A stretch of 24,210 nt of DNA from UBA2160 sp964588665 (GTDB taxonomy: Bacteria > Chloroflexota > Dehalococcoidia > Lucifugimonadales > UBA1123). The notes under the pieces were generated by a model. The model had not been told where the DNA came from, ran no database searches, and saw only the letters and a list, made by a program, of their open reading frames with translations. The number at the start of each line of letters is the position of its first letter. Position 1 is the stretch's first letter. The DNA is taken from NCBI GenBank assembly GCA_964588665.1, contig CAZPQQ010000048.1, positions 1-24,210 on the forward strand. Reading direction: 5' to 3'. Both the position numbers and the translations under genes were made by a program. Shown here in pieces: positions 14,695-24,157 of this stretch.

Positions 14695-16440
14695 TTATGA
14701 CCCTGTTCTGCCTGTCTTGTCCAGTCGCAGCCACGAATCGAACTTGTCCGCGGGCATGGTGTTCAGGATACGGCCGGGCCTGCATATCGACCTGCGCGCC
14801 ACCCTTACACCGTGCTCCAGGTTGCCCAACGACTCGGTCGTGTGGGCGTCCGTGGAGATGACCAGCATTGCGCCGAGCTCCAGCGCCCGCTCGACGTGTG
14901 TGTCCCTCAAGTCCAGCCGCTCCAGGGAGCCGTTGATCTCAAGAGCCGTGCCCGTGTCCGCGGCTGCCCTGAACACCGCGTCGTAGTCCGCTTCGATCGG
15001 CTTTCGATCGCCGATCAGCCGAGTGCTCAGGTGACCGATCACCGAGACGTACCGGTTGTTCATGGCCGTGACGATCCGCTGTGTCATCGTCGCCGAATCC
15101 TGACCCATGGCCGAGTGGACCGACGCGACCACCCAGTCGAGTTGCTCCAGCAGGTCGTCAGAGTAGTCGAGCGAGCCGTCGGCGCGGATATCCATCTCAG
15201 TGCCTCGCAGCACCCTAATTCCGCCAACTTCCTGTTCGATTTCTTTCACTTGACTCATATGGGCCAGCAGACGCTCCGGACTGAGGCCGTTGGCTATGCC
15301 TCTACCTGAAGAGTGGTCCGTAATCGCGATGTATTCGAGCCCGCGTTTCTTGGCCTCTTGGACCATCGCGATCATCGGGTCGCGGCCGTCGCTCCAATCG
15401 GTGTGGGCATGGAGATCGCCTTTGATATCCCGTAGGTTGACGAGCTTGTCAATGTCTCCCGACAGGGCGATCTCAATCTCGTCGCGTCCCTGTCGCACTT
15501 CTGGGGGCATGTACGGCAATTCCAGTCGATCGTACAGCGAATGTTCGTCGGCGAATGTCTCCAGCGCGCCGGTCGACCTGTCGGCCAGGCCGCTTTGCGA
15601 CAACTCTAGGCCCAGCTCCGTGGCTCGCTGGTCAAGCAGGTTGATGTGGCCGGAGCTTCCGGTGAGATGCAAGACCGCGGCGCCTTGGTATTCCGGCTCG
15701 ACCACGCTGAGGACCACGTTGACTCCGGACTCGAGCTCGGCCGTAGCGTCCGAATCCTGCCGGGCGAGTAACTTCGCGACGCCCGGCAACGAGCTAAACG
15801 CATCGAGGACGATCGCCGGGTCGCGCGCTACGCACGCGAGGACGATTTCGTCGACTTCTTCTTCGAACCTGCGAATGCCGCCGCAGGGAATCACGGCGAC
15901 CCCGTCGGGGCATCGTTCGACGAGTGCGCCGGTAAGCTGCCTGGTCACGGCCAGCGCCCTGGAGATCGGTAACCGGCCGCTTTTGGATCTGGAAAACCGC
16001 ACGGCGCGTAGGATGTTCTCGGCACTTTTGCGTCCCATCCTCGGCAGGCTGGCCAACGCGCCTGTCTCGATGGCGGCTTCGAGCTGATCCAGGTCGGTCA
16101 CATTCAGCTCATTCCATATTCGAAGCGTCGTCTTCGGACCGAAGCCCGGAACGTCCATAAGCGCAGGGATGCCCGGTGGAAATTCCGCGACCAACCGATC
16201 GAGGAAATAGAGGCGGCCCGTGTTAACCAGTTCAGCGGTCTTGTCTGCGATGGCTCTACCGATATCGGGGACAGCCGTGAGATCCTCGCCGCGGGCGATC
16301 ATGTCAGCCGCCTCTGAGGGCAGTCGATTGATCGTGCGGGCGGCCCGCTGGTATGCCCGGACTGTGAAGGGCTTCTCACCCTTCATCTCGAGCAACCCAG
16401 CTATGCGCTCAAAGACTTCAGCGACCTCGCCGTTGGTCAT
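14695..16440 (-). CDS. polX: PolX-type protein (HhH + Pol beta-like + PHP) with degenerate polymerase site
   Basis: PolX proteins join a Pol-beta-like DNA polymerase to a PHP phosphoesterase and act in gap filling and base excision repair. The order here is an 8-kDa HhH domain (residues 5-60, KPFTVRAYQRAARTI), HhH motifs (DVPGFGPKTTLRIWNEL and LPRMGRKSAENIL), the nucleotidyltransferase domain (160-290) and the PHP domain (338-581). The PHP site is complete: DLHAHTDWSDG, ITDHSSG, RGTEMDI, SVHSAMG, GHLSTR and ISTDAHT. The polymerase site is not. The GS-RR-D-x-D motif reads GGIRRFEEEVDEIV, so the two aspartates are E198 and V200, and the third aligns with V243. At 581 residues the length is usual. 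ATG 16440 follows GAGAGAGG. It is 72 bp downstream of secA. Confidence 0.93.
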   Translation of the reverse strand: MTNGEVAEVFERIAGLLEMKGEKPFTVRAYQRAARTINRLPSEAADMIARGEDLTAVPDIGRAIADKTAELVNTGRLYFLDRLVAEFPPGIPALMDVPGFGPKTTLRIWNELNVTDLDQLEAAIETGALASLPRMGRKSAENILRAVRFSRSKSGRLPISRALAVTRQLTGALVERCPDGVAVIPCGGIRRFEEEVDEIVLACVARDPAIVLDAFSSLPGVAKLLARQDSDATAELESGVNVVLSVVEPEYQGAAVLHLTGSSGHINLLDQRATELGLELSQSGLADRSTGALETFADEHSLYDRLELPYMPPEVRQGRDEIEIALSGDIDKLVNLRDIKGDLHAHTDWSDGRDPMIAMVQEAKKRGLEYIAITDHSSGRGIANGLSPERLLAHMSQVKEIEQEVGGIRVLRGTEMDIRADGSLDYSDDLLEQLDWVVASVHSAMGQDSATMTQRIVTAMNNRYVSVIGHLSTRLIGDRKPIEADYDAVFRAAADTGTALEINGSLERLDLRDTHVERALELGAMLVISTDAHTTESLGNLEHGVRVARRSICRPGRILNTMPADKFDSWLRLDKTGRTGS

Positions 16441-16465
16441 GCCTCTCTCGCCCGCGCCGTCCGTT

Positions 16466-16504
16466 CATCGGAACAGCGCGATCTCGTTGTCGCGCGATCC
16501 GATG
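16466..16504 (-). promoter_or_regulatory. Intercistronic hairpin between secA and polX
   Basis: CATCGGA pairs with TCCGATG outside a small internal loop, and GCGCGA pairs with TCGCGC inside, around an eight-base loop. The structure fills much of the 72-bp spacer after the secA stop. It could attenuate read-through into polX, or stabilise the secA mRNA 3' end after cleavage. Confidence 0.5.
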
Positions 16505-16512
16505 GACACGGC

Positions 16513-19185
16513 TCACGCTCCATGGCAGCGTTTGTACTTCTTGCCGCTTCCGCAAGGGCACGCCTGGTTCCGCCCTACCTTTTGAGCGGCGGGAACCGTC
16601 GCTCCCTGACGCCCGTCGATCACGTTCGACATGATCGTTTTGTTCTGCGGAGGTTGGGCGGCCCTGCCTGGGCGTGATTGCTGCCTTCCTCCATTGGTTT
16701 GCCCGGCTTGGGCTGAGGGATCGACGCCTTGGACCCGGAAAATCGAATGCACGATGTCGTGCTCGATCTTCGCCTGAAGAGCTTGGAACTGCTCGTGGCC
16801 CTCTTTCTTGTACATGACCAGCGGGTCTCGCTGCCCGTAGGCGTGCAGGCCGATGCCTTGTCGAAGGTTCTCCATCGCCGTCAAGTGCTGGACCCAGTTG
16901 GCGTCGACCGATCGAAGCATCAGACGACGTTCCACCTCACGCATCACCTCCGGCGTGACGCCTTGCTCGACCCGATCGTAGAAACCAGAAGCGTGTTGGT
17001 GGAGCCGTGTCTCGATCTCGCCAGGTTCCAGCGACTCGTCGTCGATGGCGTCCACGAAACCTTCAATAGGGGGCAACACGGCGCTCACGTCTTTGTCCAG
17101 CTCGTCCACGTCCCAAGCTTCCGGCCGACGATCGCCCAGGTGGTCCGACACGAGTCCCGTAAGCTCGGAGAGGATCATCTCTTCGATATTCTCGCGGAGG
17201 TTGGCGCCAGAGAGGACTTTGTCGCGCTCAGCGTACATAACATCGCGATGGGTGTTCACCACGTCGTCGTACTCGACAAGATGCTTGCGTTGGTCGAAGT
17301 GGAACGACTCCACTTTCACTTGAGCGTTTTCAATCGACCGATTGATCATCTTGTTCTCGATCGAAGCGTCAGCGTCCAGTCCGGCCCAGTCCATCACTCG
17401 ACGGATCTGGTCGCCGCCAAACCGGCGCATCAAGTCATCGTCCAGTGCCACGTAGAAGCGAGTGGCGCCAGGATCGCCTTGGCGTCCGGAACGCCCTCGA
17501 AGCTGGTTGTCGATTCGACGGGCCTCGTGCCGTTCGGTGCCTATGATGTGAAGCCCTCCGGCCTCGATTACCTTCGCGTGATTGGCTTCCCATTCCACCG
17601 GGGTCTGGTCGCCAATGTCGGGATTGCCGCCGAGCACGATGTCGGTGCCGCGTCCGGCCATGTTGGTAGCCACCGTAACCGCCCCCGGCTTGCCGGCCTG
17701 CGCGACGATTATCGCTTCGCGCTCGTGCTGTTTTGCGTTGAGCACCTCGTGGGCCACGCCTTTACGCTTGAGCATGTCGGACAGCATCTCCGACTTGTCG
17801 ATATCAGTGGTGCCGACCAGAATAGGTTGGCCGTTCTTCGAGCGCTCTTCGATCTCCCGTACGACGGCCTGGTATTTGGAATCTTGGTCTCTGTACACGA
17901 GGTCGGTCATGTCTTCCCGGACCATCGGTCTGTTCGTCGGAATCGCCACGACGTCAAGTTTGTATATCTTCCAGAACTCTTCAGCCTCCGTGGAGGCCGT
18001 GCCGGTCATTCCGGCCAACTTCCGATAGAGCCGGAAGTAGTTCTGCAGCGTTATCGTCGCGTAGGTGATCGACTCGGCTTGGATGCGCGCCGACTCCTTG
18101 GCCTCCAGCGCCTGATGCAATCCGTCGGAGTAGCGCCGACCCTCCATGAGACGACCGGTGAACTCGTCGACGATTATCACCTCGCCGTTTTGGACAACGT
18201 ATTCGCGGTCGCGTTCGAAAATGACCTGCGCTTTGAGCGCATTCTCGATGTGATGCACGACTCCGAAGTTTTCCGGGCCGTACAGGTTCTTGACGTTGAG
18301 GAGTCGTTCCAGCTTCGTGATGCCGTCGTTGGTTAACGCAACGGTGCGGTGTTTCTCGTCGACCGCGTAGTCCTCTTCGCCATGGAGACTGGGGACCAGT
18401 CTGGCATACTTCTGATAGTCGCGGGCGGACATCTCCGCCGGACCGCTGATGATCAGCGGGGTCCGCGCCTCGTCGATCAGGATATTGTCGACCTCGTCAA
18501 CGATTCCGTAGGCGAGAGGGCGTTGCACGCGCTGCGCCATGTCGACTTTCATGTTGTCCCGAAGATAATCGAAGCCGAACTCGTTGTTGGTGCCATATGT
18601 GATGTCAGCCGCGTAGGCGTCGGCGCGCGGCGCCTGCGTCAGGTGCTCGAAACCTCGTTCTCCGTCATCGAAGGCGCCATCGTATCGAAGCGCCTTGTCC
18701 GAGGTCGTCCCATGCTGCAATACGCCGACCGAGACGCCGAGTCGATCGTAGACCGCTCCCATCCAGTGAGCGTCGCGCCGGGCCAGGTAGTCGTTGACGG
18801 TCACGACGTGGACACCCTCACCGGTCAACGAGTTCAAGTAGACGGGCAACGTCGCAACCAGCGTCTTGCCTTCGCCCGTCCTCATCTCGGCGATTCGGCC
18901 TTCGTGCAGCACGATGCCGCCCATGAGCTGAACGTCGAACGCCCGCTGTCCGAGCCCGCGTTTCGCAGCCTCTCTTACTGCGGCGAACGCCTCGGGCAGC
19001 AGATCGTCCAGCTCTTCGCCGTCCGCTAGCCGCTGCTTGAAATCCGCGGTCTTCTCTCGGAGCGCGTCGTCGCTCAGAGCTTCGAACTCAGGCTCGAGCT
19101 CGTTGATCTCGTCCACGTCAGGCTGCATCTTCTTGATGACCTTGTCATCGGAGCCGCCAATAAGTTTGGCGAGACTTTTCAACAT
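16513..19185 (-). CDS. secA: Preprotein translocase ATPase SecA
   Basis: SecA is the ATPase that drives unfolded preproteins through SecYEG at the inner face of the membrane. The 890-residue product is complete. It starts MLKSLAKLIGGSDDKVIK, has the first nucleotide-binding motif RTGEGKT (102-108), VTVNDYLARRDA, the DEAD-type VDEVDNILIDEAR, the cross-linking segment, NMAGRGTDIVLGG, and RRIDNQLRGRSGRQGDPG of motif VI. It ends with the zinc-binding SEC-C tail CPCGSGKKYKRCHG, which contacts SecB or ribosomes. ATG 19185 follows a purine-rich AAGAGAGAAG. A TATAAT at 19347-19342 suggests a leader of about 150 nt. polX follows on the same strand. secA is single copy in most bacteria, so this should be the housekeeping gene. 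Confidence 0.97.
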   Translation of the reverse strand: MLKSLAKLIGGSDDKVIKKMQPDVDEINELEPEFEALSDDALREKTADFKQRLADGEELDDLLPEAFAAVREAAKRGLGQRAFDVQLMGGIVLHEGRIAEMRTGEGKTLVATLPVYLNSLTGEGVHVVTVNDYLARRDAHWMGAVYDRLGVSVGVLQHGTTSDKALRYDGAFDDGERGFEHLTQAPRADAYAADITYGTNNEFGFDYLRDNMKVDMAQRVQRPLAYGIVDEVDNILIDEARTPLIISGPAEMSARDYQKYARLVPSLHGEEDYAVDEKHRTVALTNDGITKLERLLNVKNLYGPENFGVVHHIENALKAQVIFERDREYVVQNGEVIIVDEFTGRLMEGRRYSDGLHQALEAKESARIQAESITYATITLQNYFRLYRKLAGMTGTASTEAEEFWKIYKLDVVAIPTNRPMVREDMTDLVYRDQDSKYQAVVREIEERSKNGQPILVGTTDIDKSEMLSDMLKRKGVAHEVLNAKQHEREAIIVAQAGKPGAVTVATNMAGRGTDIVLGGNPDIGDQTPVEWEANHAKVIEAGGLHIIGTERHEARRIDNQLRGRSGRQGDPGATRFYVALDDDLMRRFGGDQIRRVMDWAGLDADASIENKMINRSIENAQVKVESFHFDQRKHLVEYDDVVNTHRDVMYAERDKVLSGANLRENIEEMILSELTGLVSDHLGDRRPEAWDVDELDKDVSAVLPPIEGFVDAIDDESLEPGEIETRLHQHASGFYDRVEQGVTPEVMREVERRLMLRSVDANWVQHLTAMENLRQGIGLHAYGQRDPLVMYKKEGHEQFQALQAKIEHDIVHSIFRVQGVDPSAQAGQTNGGRQQSRPGRAAQPPQNKTIMSNVIDGRQGATVPAAQKVGRNQACPCGSGKKYKRCHGA

Positions 19186-19208
19186 GATGGTTCTTCTCTC
19201 TTTAAGAA

Positions 19209-19232
19209 GGGGTTTCGATGATCGAGAACCCC
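19209..19232 (-). promoter_or_regulatory. Hairpin in the secA leader close to the start codon
   Basis: GGGGTT pairs with AACCCC around an internal TCGAT/ATCGA palindrome with one bulged base, 24-47 bases before the secA ATG. It may influence ribosome access to secA. Confidence 0.35.
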
Positions 19233-19341
19233 ACGTCCGCGATCAGATTTCGGAGCTGCACCTGGGGCATCGCCCGTGCCGCGACACAAGCCCATAATCG
19301 CCTTGACTAACCTGGCCTGCAGGGTCCGTTTCTTTCATGTC

Positions 19342-19347
19342 ATTATA
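19342..19347 (-). promoter_or_regulatory. Candidate -10 element of secA (TATAAT)
   Basis: A consensus TATAAT on the minus strand, about 157 bases upstream of the secA ATG. No good -35 is visible, so the call is tentative. Confidence 0.4.
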
Positions 19348-19487
19348 CCTCACGGTCCGAGGCGCCCCGCCGTGCCCGTCGTCGGCGCGGAAATTCGTGC
19401 GGCGCCGTGGTCGGTTTCGCCTATTTCGTGTAGAATCACGCTACTCGATTCGACCGCGAACGACCAGCAAATCCACGGGGGCGCGAC

Positions 19488-20354
19488 ATGACCGAACACG
19501 CAGACAGCCGATACGAGAGCAAACGAATCACAGTCAACGGATTGTCGCTGCGATACCTCGACTGGGGATCCGAAGGCAAGACGCCATTGGTGTGCCTCCA
19601 CGGCCACACGGGACAGGCGCACATCTGGGACGAGTTCGCCGAGGCCATGTCGCCGCACTACCACGTACTCGCGCTGGACCAACGCGGCCACGGCGAGAGC
19701 GAATGGGCGGCTGACGGGTACGCGAGGGACCGATTCGTCGAGGACCTGGCAGCCTTCGTCGACGCCCTGGGCCTGGACAGGTTCGTCCTGGCAGGGTTGT
19801 CGATGGGCGGCTGGCATTCGATGCTCTACACCGCCGAAAACACCGAACGCGTCGAGCGCATCGTGATGGTCGACATCGGTCCGGAGCCGTCGCAGGCGGC
19901 TACGGCCCCGGCCCCGGCGCGCCCGCCGACCCCGATGGAGTTCGGGTCCGTCGAGGAAGCAATCGCCTGGGCGCGCGCGGGCAACCCGTGGGCCTCTGAC
20001 GAACGCCTCGCCCAGGACATCCGCGAGAAACTCCGCCCGAGTGACGACGGCAAATTCACCTGGGTGAACGACTCAAAGCTTTTCAACACTCCGCTCCCCG
20101 ATATGACCGACCCTGGCTTGATCGGTCGATACTGGAGGGCTTTGGAGACCATCCCGTGCCCGATCCTCGAAGTGCGGGGAGCCGAGAGTCCTCTGGTTTC
20201 CGACGACGTGCTCGATCGCATGAAAGCCAGGGCGAAGGACTTGACCTCCGTGGACATACCCGAAGCCGGACACGTCGTGACTGTCGACAAACCATACGAG
20301 TTCATCGAAGCCACGCGCGCCTTCCTCGGCGTGTCTGCTTTAGAGGCGGTGTAG
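19488..20354 (+). CDS. Alpha/beta hydrolase
   Basis: This is a 288-residue alpha/beta-hydrolase-fold enzyme. It shows the oxyanion-hole segment CLHGHTG, LALDQRGHGES, the nucleophile elbow GLSMGG (Ser105) and the catalytic His262 in EAGHVVTVDKP. The acid is probably in VRGAESPLVSDD, where E233 stands at the usual Asp position. An Ala/Pro-rich stretch (residues 136-149) leads into the cap domain. The start at ATG 19488 follows a G-rich stretch. The next gene starts six bases after its stop, so the two form an operon. The CitE-like partner suggests that the pair acts on a CoA-thioester or ester in carboxylic acid catabolism, but no substrate can be named. Confidence 0.9.
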   Translation: MTEHADSRYESKRITVNGLSLRYLDWGSEGKTPLVCLHGHTGQAHIWDEFAEAMSPHYHVLALDQRGHGESEWAADGYARDRFVEDLAAFVDALGLDRFVLAGLSMGGWHSMLYTAENTERVERIVMVDIGPEPSQAATAPAPARPPTPMEFGSVEEAIAWARAGNPWASDERLAQDIREKLRPSDDGKFTWVNDSKLFNTPLPDMTDPGLIGRYWRALETIPCPILEVRGAESPLVSDDVLDRMKARAKDLTSVDIPEAGHVVTVDKPYEFIEATRAFLGVSALEAV

Positions 20355-20360
20355 ATTTCC

Positions 20361-21239
20361 ATGAATCTCCTTCGTAGCCTGTTGTTCGTTCCCGGCAATG
20401 CTCCTCGGATGCTCGACAAGGCTTTGGCCCTCAAACCCGACGCATTCATTCCGGACCTGGAAGACTCGGTGCCCATCGACGAGAAAACCAACGCCCGTTC
20501 GGTGACGGCATCTTACCTCGAACGTTTTGCAGCCACCGGGCAGACGATCATCCCACGCGTCAATTCGTTGGACACCGGATTGCTTGAAGAGGACTTGACC
20601 GCGGTTGTCGGACCTTACATTTTCGGCGTGTCAGTCGGCAAGATAGACGCGCCGGCCGACGTCGCCGAAGTGTGCAAGATACTACAGCGACTCGAGGTGC
20701 GCGCGGGCATGCGCATCGGGACGACTAAGCTGTTGCCCTGGATAGAGTCGGCAAGCGCAATCGTGAACGCGAACGAGATATGCGCTTCGTCGAGTCGCAT
20801 CGTCGGCGTGTCACTGGGAGCCGAAGACTTCACAAACGACATGGAGATCGAGCGACGCCGGGACGACCGCGAGCTCGCCTACCCACGCAATGCCATCGCG
20901 ATCGCCGCACGAGCGGCCGGCGTCCTCGCTCTTGACACGCCGTTCTTTGCGTTCCGGGATCCAGACGCGCTACGAGACAATTCCGCCGATTCCAAGGCGC
21001 AGGGGTTCCGCGGCCGCTTCGCGATCCATCCGGCGCAGGTCGACGTCATCAACCAGGTCTACTCGCCATCGGACGCCGAGGTCGAACACGCCAAACGCGT
21101 GATCGCCGCCTTCGAAGAAGCCGCCAGTCAAGGACGCGGTTCCACCTCGCTCGACGGCCATGTCGTCGACGTTCCGGTGGTCAAGCGTGCAGAGGCGCTT
21201 CTGGAGCTGGCGGCGTCCATGGGCACGGCAAGTCGGTAA
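20361..21239 (+). CDS. CitE-like HpcH/HpaI-family lyase
   Basis: This is a 292-residue TIM-barrel enzyme related to the citrate lyase beta subunit and to malyl-, citramalyl- or beta-methylmalyl-CoA lyases, which cleave or form C-C bonds in acyl-CoA hydroxy acids. Typical segments are LLRSLLFVPGNAPRML, the acidic PDLEDSVP, PRVNSLDTG, KLLPWIESASAI with the metal-binding Glu, SLGAEDFTNDM with the metal-binding Asp, and GRFAIHPAQVDVIN near the end. It is a stand-alone CitE-type protein with no CitD or CitF nearby, so it is not part of citrate lyase. It is translated right after the hydrolase gene. The exact substrate is open. Confidence 0.9.
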   Translation: MNLLRSLLFVPGNAPRMLDKALALKPDAFIPDLEDSVPIDEKTNARSVTASYLERFAATGQTIIPRVNSLDTGLLEEDLTAVVGPYIFGVSVGKIDAPADVAEVCKILQRLEVRAGMRIGTTKLLPWIESASAIVNANEICASSSRIVGVSLGAEDFTNDMEIERRRDDRELAYPRNAIAIAARAAGVLALDTPFFAFRDPDALRDNSADSKAQGFRGRFAIHPAQVDVINQVYSPSDAEVEHAKRVIAAFEEAASQGRGSTSLDGHVVDVPVVKRAEALLELAASMGTASR

Positions 21240-21394
21240 CTCTCGCACGTCTGAGTCACGTCCGGCAACATGCCGCCTCCGGCATCCGCTTTTCGCCGGA
21301 ATCTGACTCCTTCGCACAGCATCTAATCATGTATCGGCGGCGGTCGTTGCGCCTGGGCAGGGCAGAACCCTGACTGCCGCGCCGGAGGCGATAC

Positions 21395-24157
21395 ATGGAC
21401 GACGCAGCGCCGCATTTTCGAGCAATGTCACTACGGGATATCCTGAATCTTCCTGCGTGCTTAGGCGTCACGTGGAAGCTCGTACTGTACATGCTGGTGG
21501 TGGCCGCGGTCCCGGTCGCTCTCATCGCGATCGTCGCCTTCCGAGCGGGGGCGGATGGGATCACACGGCACACCGATCTCCATCTCAAATCCGTTGTCTC
21601 GATCATAGGCCAAGAGGCGGCGAGCTGGACGAAGCTTCAAGAAGCCACAGGGAAGACCATCGCAAGTGACCGACGAATATTGGATGCCGTCAACGCGGTC
21701 ATGCATGGTCCTCCGACTGCCATTTCCATCCCAAGCGCATCGTTGAAGCAGTACGCGAACGGAGCGCTGACGAGCAATCCTTCGATCATTCGAATCTCCG
21801 TCTATTCGTTAGACGGGTCGATCGAGTTGTTCTCTTTTTCCCGGGATGCCGTTGAATCTCCCGTTTCTCCGACGTTGCCTGAGACTCTGCCTGCATCGCA
21901 ATCACGAATTACGCTGGCGCCTTTCGTCAGCGGGGCCGAGCCAGCGGCAGCGTTGGTCGAATCTTCAATCCTCGCGGATGGGCACCCGGTCGGTCGGTTG
22001 GTCTTGGTCGTATCGACTCGATCGTTGATGGCGGCGCTGACCGTTGACTCTGAATTGGGCGCCAACGGCCAGGTGTACCTCATCGATGCCGTCGGGACAG
22101 TGCTGTCTCCCGTGCGTGTCGTATCAGACGGCGCGTTCTCGGTAACGGCAACCGAGGCGATGGCCGCCGCCCAGGGTGAAACGGACGACGGGCTCCGATA
22201 CGACGGCCTGCTCGGTCGACCCGTTGTCGGCCAGTACACGCCAGTAGCTGAAACTCCGTGGACCGTGGTGGCGGAGATACCGATCGCCGATGCGTTCAGC
22301 GACATTGGCGAGATGCGCATTGCGATATTCGTGGCTGTGGGTTTGCTCACACTGCTGATTTTCGCCGCCGCCACCCTGATCAGTCGCAGGCTCACGCGCC
22401 CACTGAGCGATCTTGCCACGGCGGCCGGTCAACTCGGAAGAGGCAACCTCTCACATCGAATTGAAATAGCAGGGAGAGATGAGCTCTCGCGGCTCGCGAA
22501 GTCGTTCAACCGGATGGCGGCAGACCTCGATTCGGCCCAACGGAGGGCGATCGAGGCCGAGCGGGCGGCGTCGCTGCAGACGTTCACAGAGCAGAAGGTT
22601 GAGCAATTGAGCAGGCTGAGCCAACTGGGATTGTCCATCTCTTCTGAGTCGAGTATCGCTCGATTGGCCGGCGCCTATCCCGAGACGATACGCCTTGCGG
22701 CATCCGCTTGCGCCGCCTGCGTCGTGATTTTGGACATGGACGGCAATCCGCAGGTGCACGTAAGCGCGTGCTCTGAATTCGATCCGCTTGCAGAATCCAT
22801 GCTTCAAAACGATCCAAGGCTGCAGTGGATTCGCTATGGGGTTGCTGAGACGCACCGCGAATCGGATGAGCACACGCTCACTCCATCCGCCGCGGGAAAC
22901 GGATCGACGTTTGCACACGTCATGGCCGATCCAATAAGAGACGAGAGCGGCGGACTTGTCGGCGCCGTCATAATCGCAAATACGGGTGACGACAGTCCGT
23001 TCAACGACGAGGACGCGGAGTTGGTCCGGATCATCGCCGGGTATTTTTCGACGTCGGTCCAAAAAATGTGGAAGGCCGAGAACTTACTGGAGAGCGAACA
23101 CCGTGCCGTGCAAGCCTTGGACGAGCTCAAAGACGCTCAGGACCAACTCCTTCATTCGCAGAAGATGGAGAGCATCGGCAGGCTCACCGGCGGAATCGCT
23201 CACGATTTCAATAACTTGCTGACGCCAATCATCGGGTTCGCGGAGCTTAGCTACGTGTCCGTCCCACCTGAACAAACCAAGCTGCGACGGCGCCTAGCCC
23301 AGATACAGAAAACGGGTGAAAAGGCGGCTGACTTGGTGGCGCAGCTTATGACATTTTCACGCAGCCAGGTGATCGAACCGGAGATCATCGACATGAATGG
23401 CATCATCGAGACCATGGACCGAATGCTCCGAAGCGTACTGGGCGAAGACATATGGCTTCAGAGCTTACCCGCCCCTGACCTCAGCAATGTCGAGATCGCG
23501 CCCTCCCAGGCGGAGCAGGTCCTCATGAACCTTGTCGTAATCGCTCGCGACGCCATGCCACTGGGCGGCTCGCTCTCGATCGTGACCGAGAATGTCACGC
23601 TGGATGAGGAGTACACGCGCCACCAACCGGATGCGGCGCCAGGTGACTATGTGCTGCTCACGGTTACGGACACCGGCTCCGGCATTCCTGAGGAGGTGGC
23701 GGCCCGCATGTTCGAGCCTTTTTACACGACGAAACCCGAAGGCTCCGGGACAGGCCTTGGGTTGGCCACCTGCCACGGAATCGTGACTCAGCGAGGCGGG
23801 CACATCACGGTGTCTTCGCAGGTGGGCGCCGGCAGCACGTTCCGGGTTTATCTGCCTACCGTGTCGACTCGTGAGCAATCGAATCAGGATCCTGAACGCA
23901 AACTCAAGGTCGTTGGAGGGACGGAGACCATACTGCTGGTGGAGGACGAAAAAGGCGTACGGGAACTCACGATCGAAGTACTTTCCGCTCTCGGGTACAC
24001 GGTCGCGTCTGCGTCGGAAGGTGAAGAGGCCATCAAGATCGCCGATTCGATGGCTCCCGGCTCGATAGACTTGTTGATCTCTGATGTCGTCATGCCGCTT
24101 ATGAACGGACCGATGGTCGCAGAACAAATCGAGGCGGGCGGGCACGGCGGAATCAAG
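21395..24157 (+). CDS. Hybrid sensor histidine kinase (3' end cut by IS)
   Basis: This is a membrane sensor of a two-component system. ATG 21395 has GGAGG six bases upstream. TM1 lies at about residues 26-49, an extracellular Cache-like sensor follows, TM2 is at about 308-330, HAMP at 333-380, a GAF-like domain at about 415-545, then HisKA with His603 in GGIAHDFNNLL, and HATPase. G1 (DTGSGIP), F (FEPFYTTKPEG) and G2 (GTGLGL) boxes are present. In the N box, NLVVIARDAMP has Ile716 where the Mg-binding Asn is expected. A receiver domain begins at about 850, with acidic EDE and phosphoacceptor D897 (ISDVVMP). It stops after GGIK at 24157, where KVLFMSGY-like sequence would follow, because IS DNA begins. 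The gene follows citE-like by 155 bp and probably has its own promoter. Confidence 0.9.

Larger units (their letters stand above)
19186..19487. other. Divergent promoter region between secA and the hydrolase (302 bp)
   Basis: It holds the secA leader and promoter on one side and the hydrolase promoter on the other (TAGAAT at 19431-19436, with no good -35). A frame of 31 codons on the minus strand (19338-19243) contains a CPRC motif, but its ATG lies at the predicted transcription start and has no ribosome-binding site, so I do not call it a gene. Confidence 0.5.

Noticed and set aside
16729..18336. 535-codon plus-strand ORF opposite secA
   Set aside because: secA is unmistakable on the minus strand over its full length, so this is a shadow frame.
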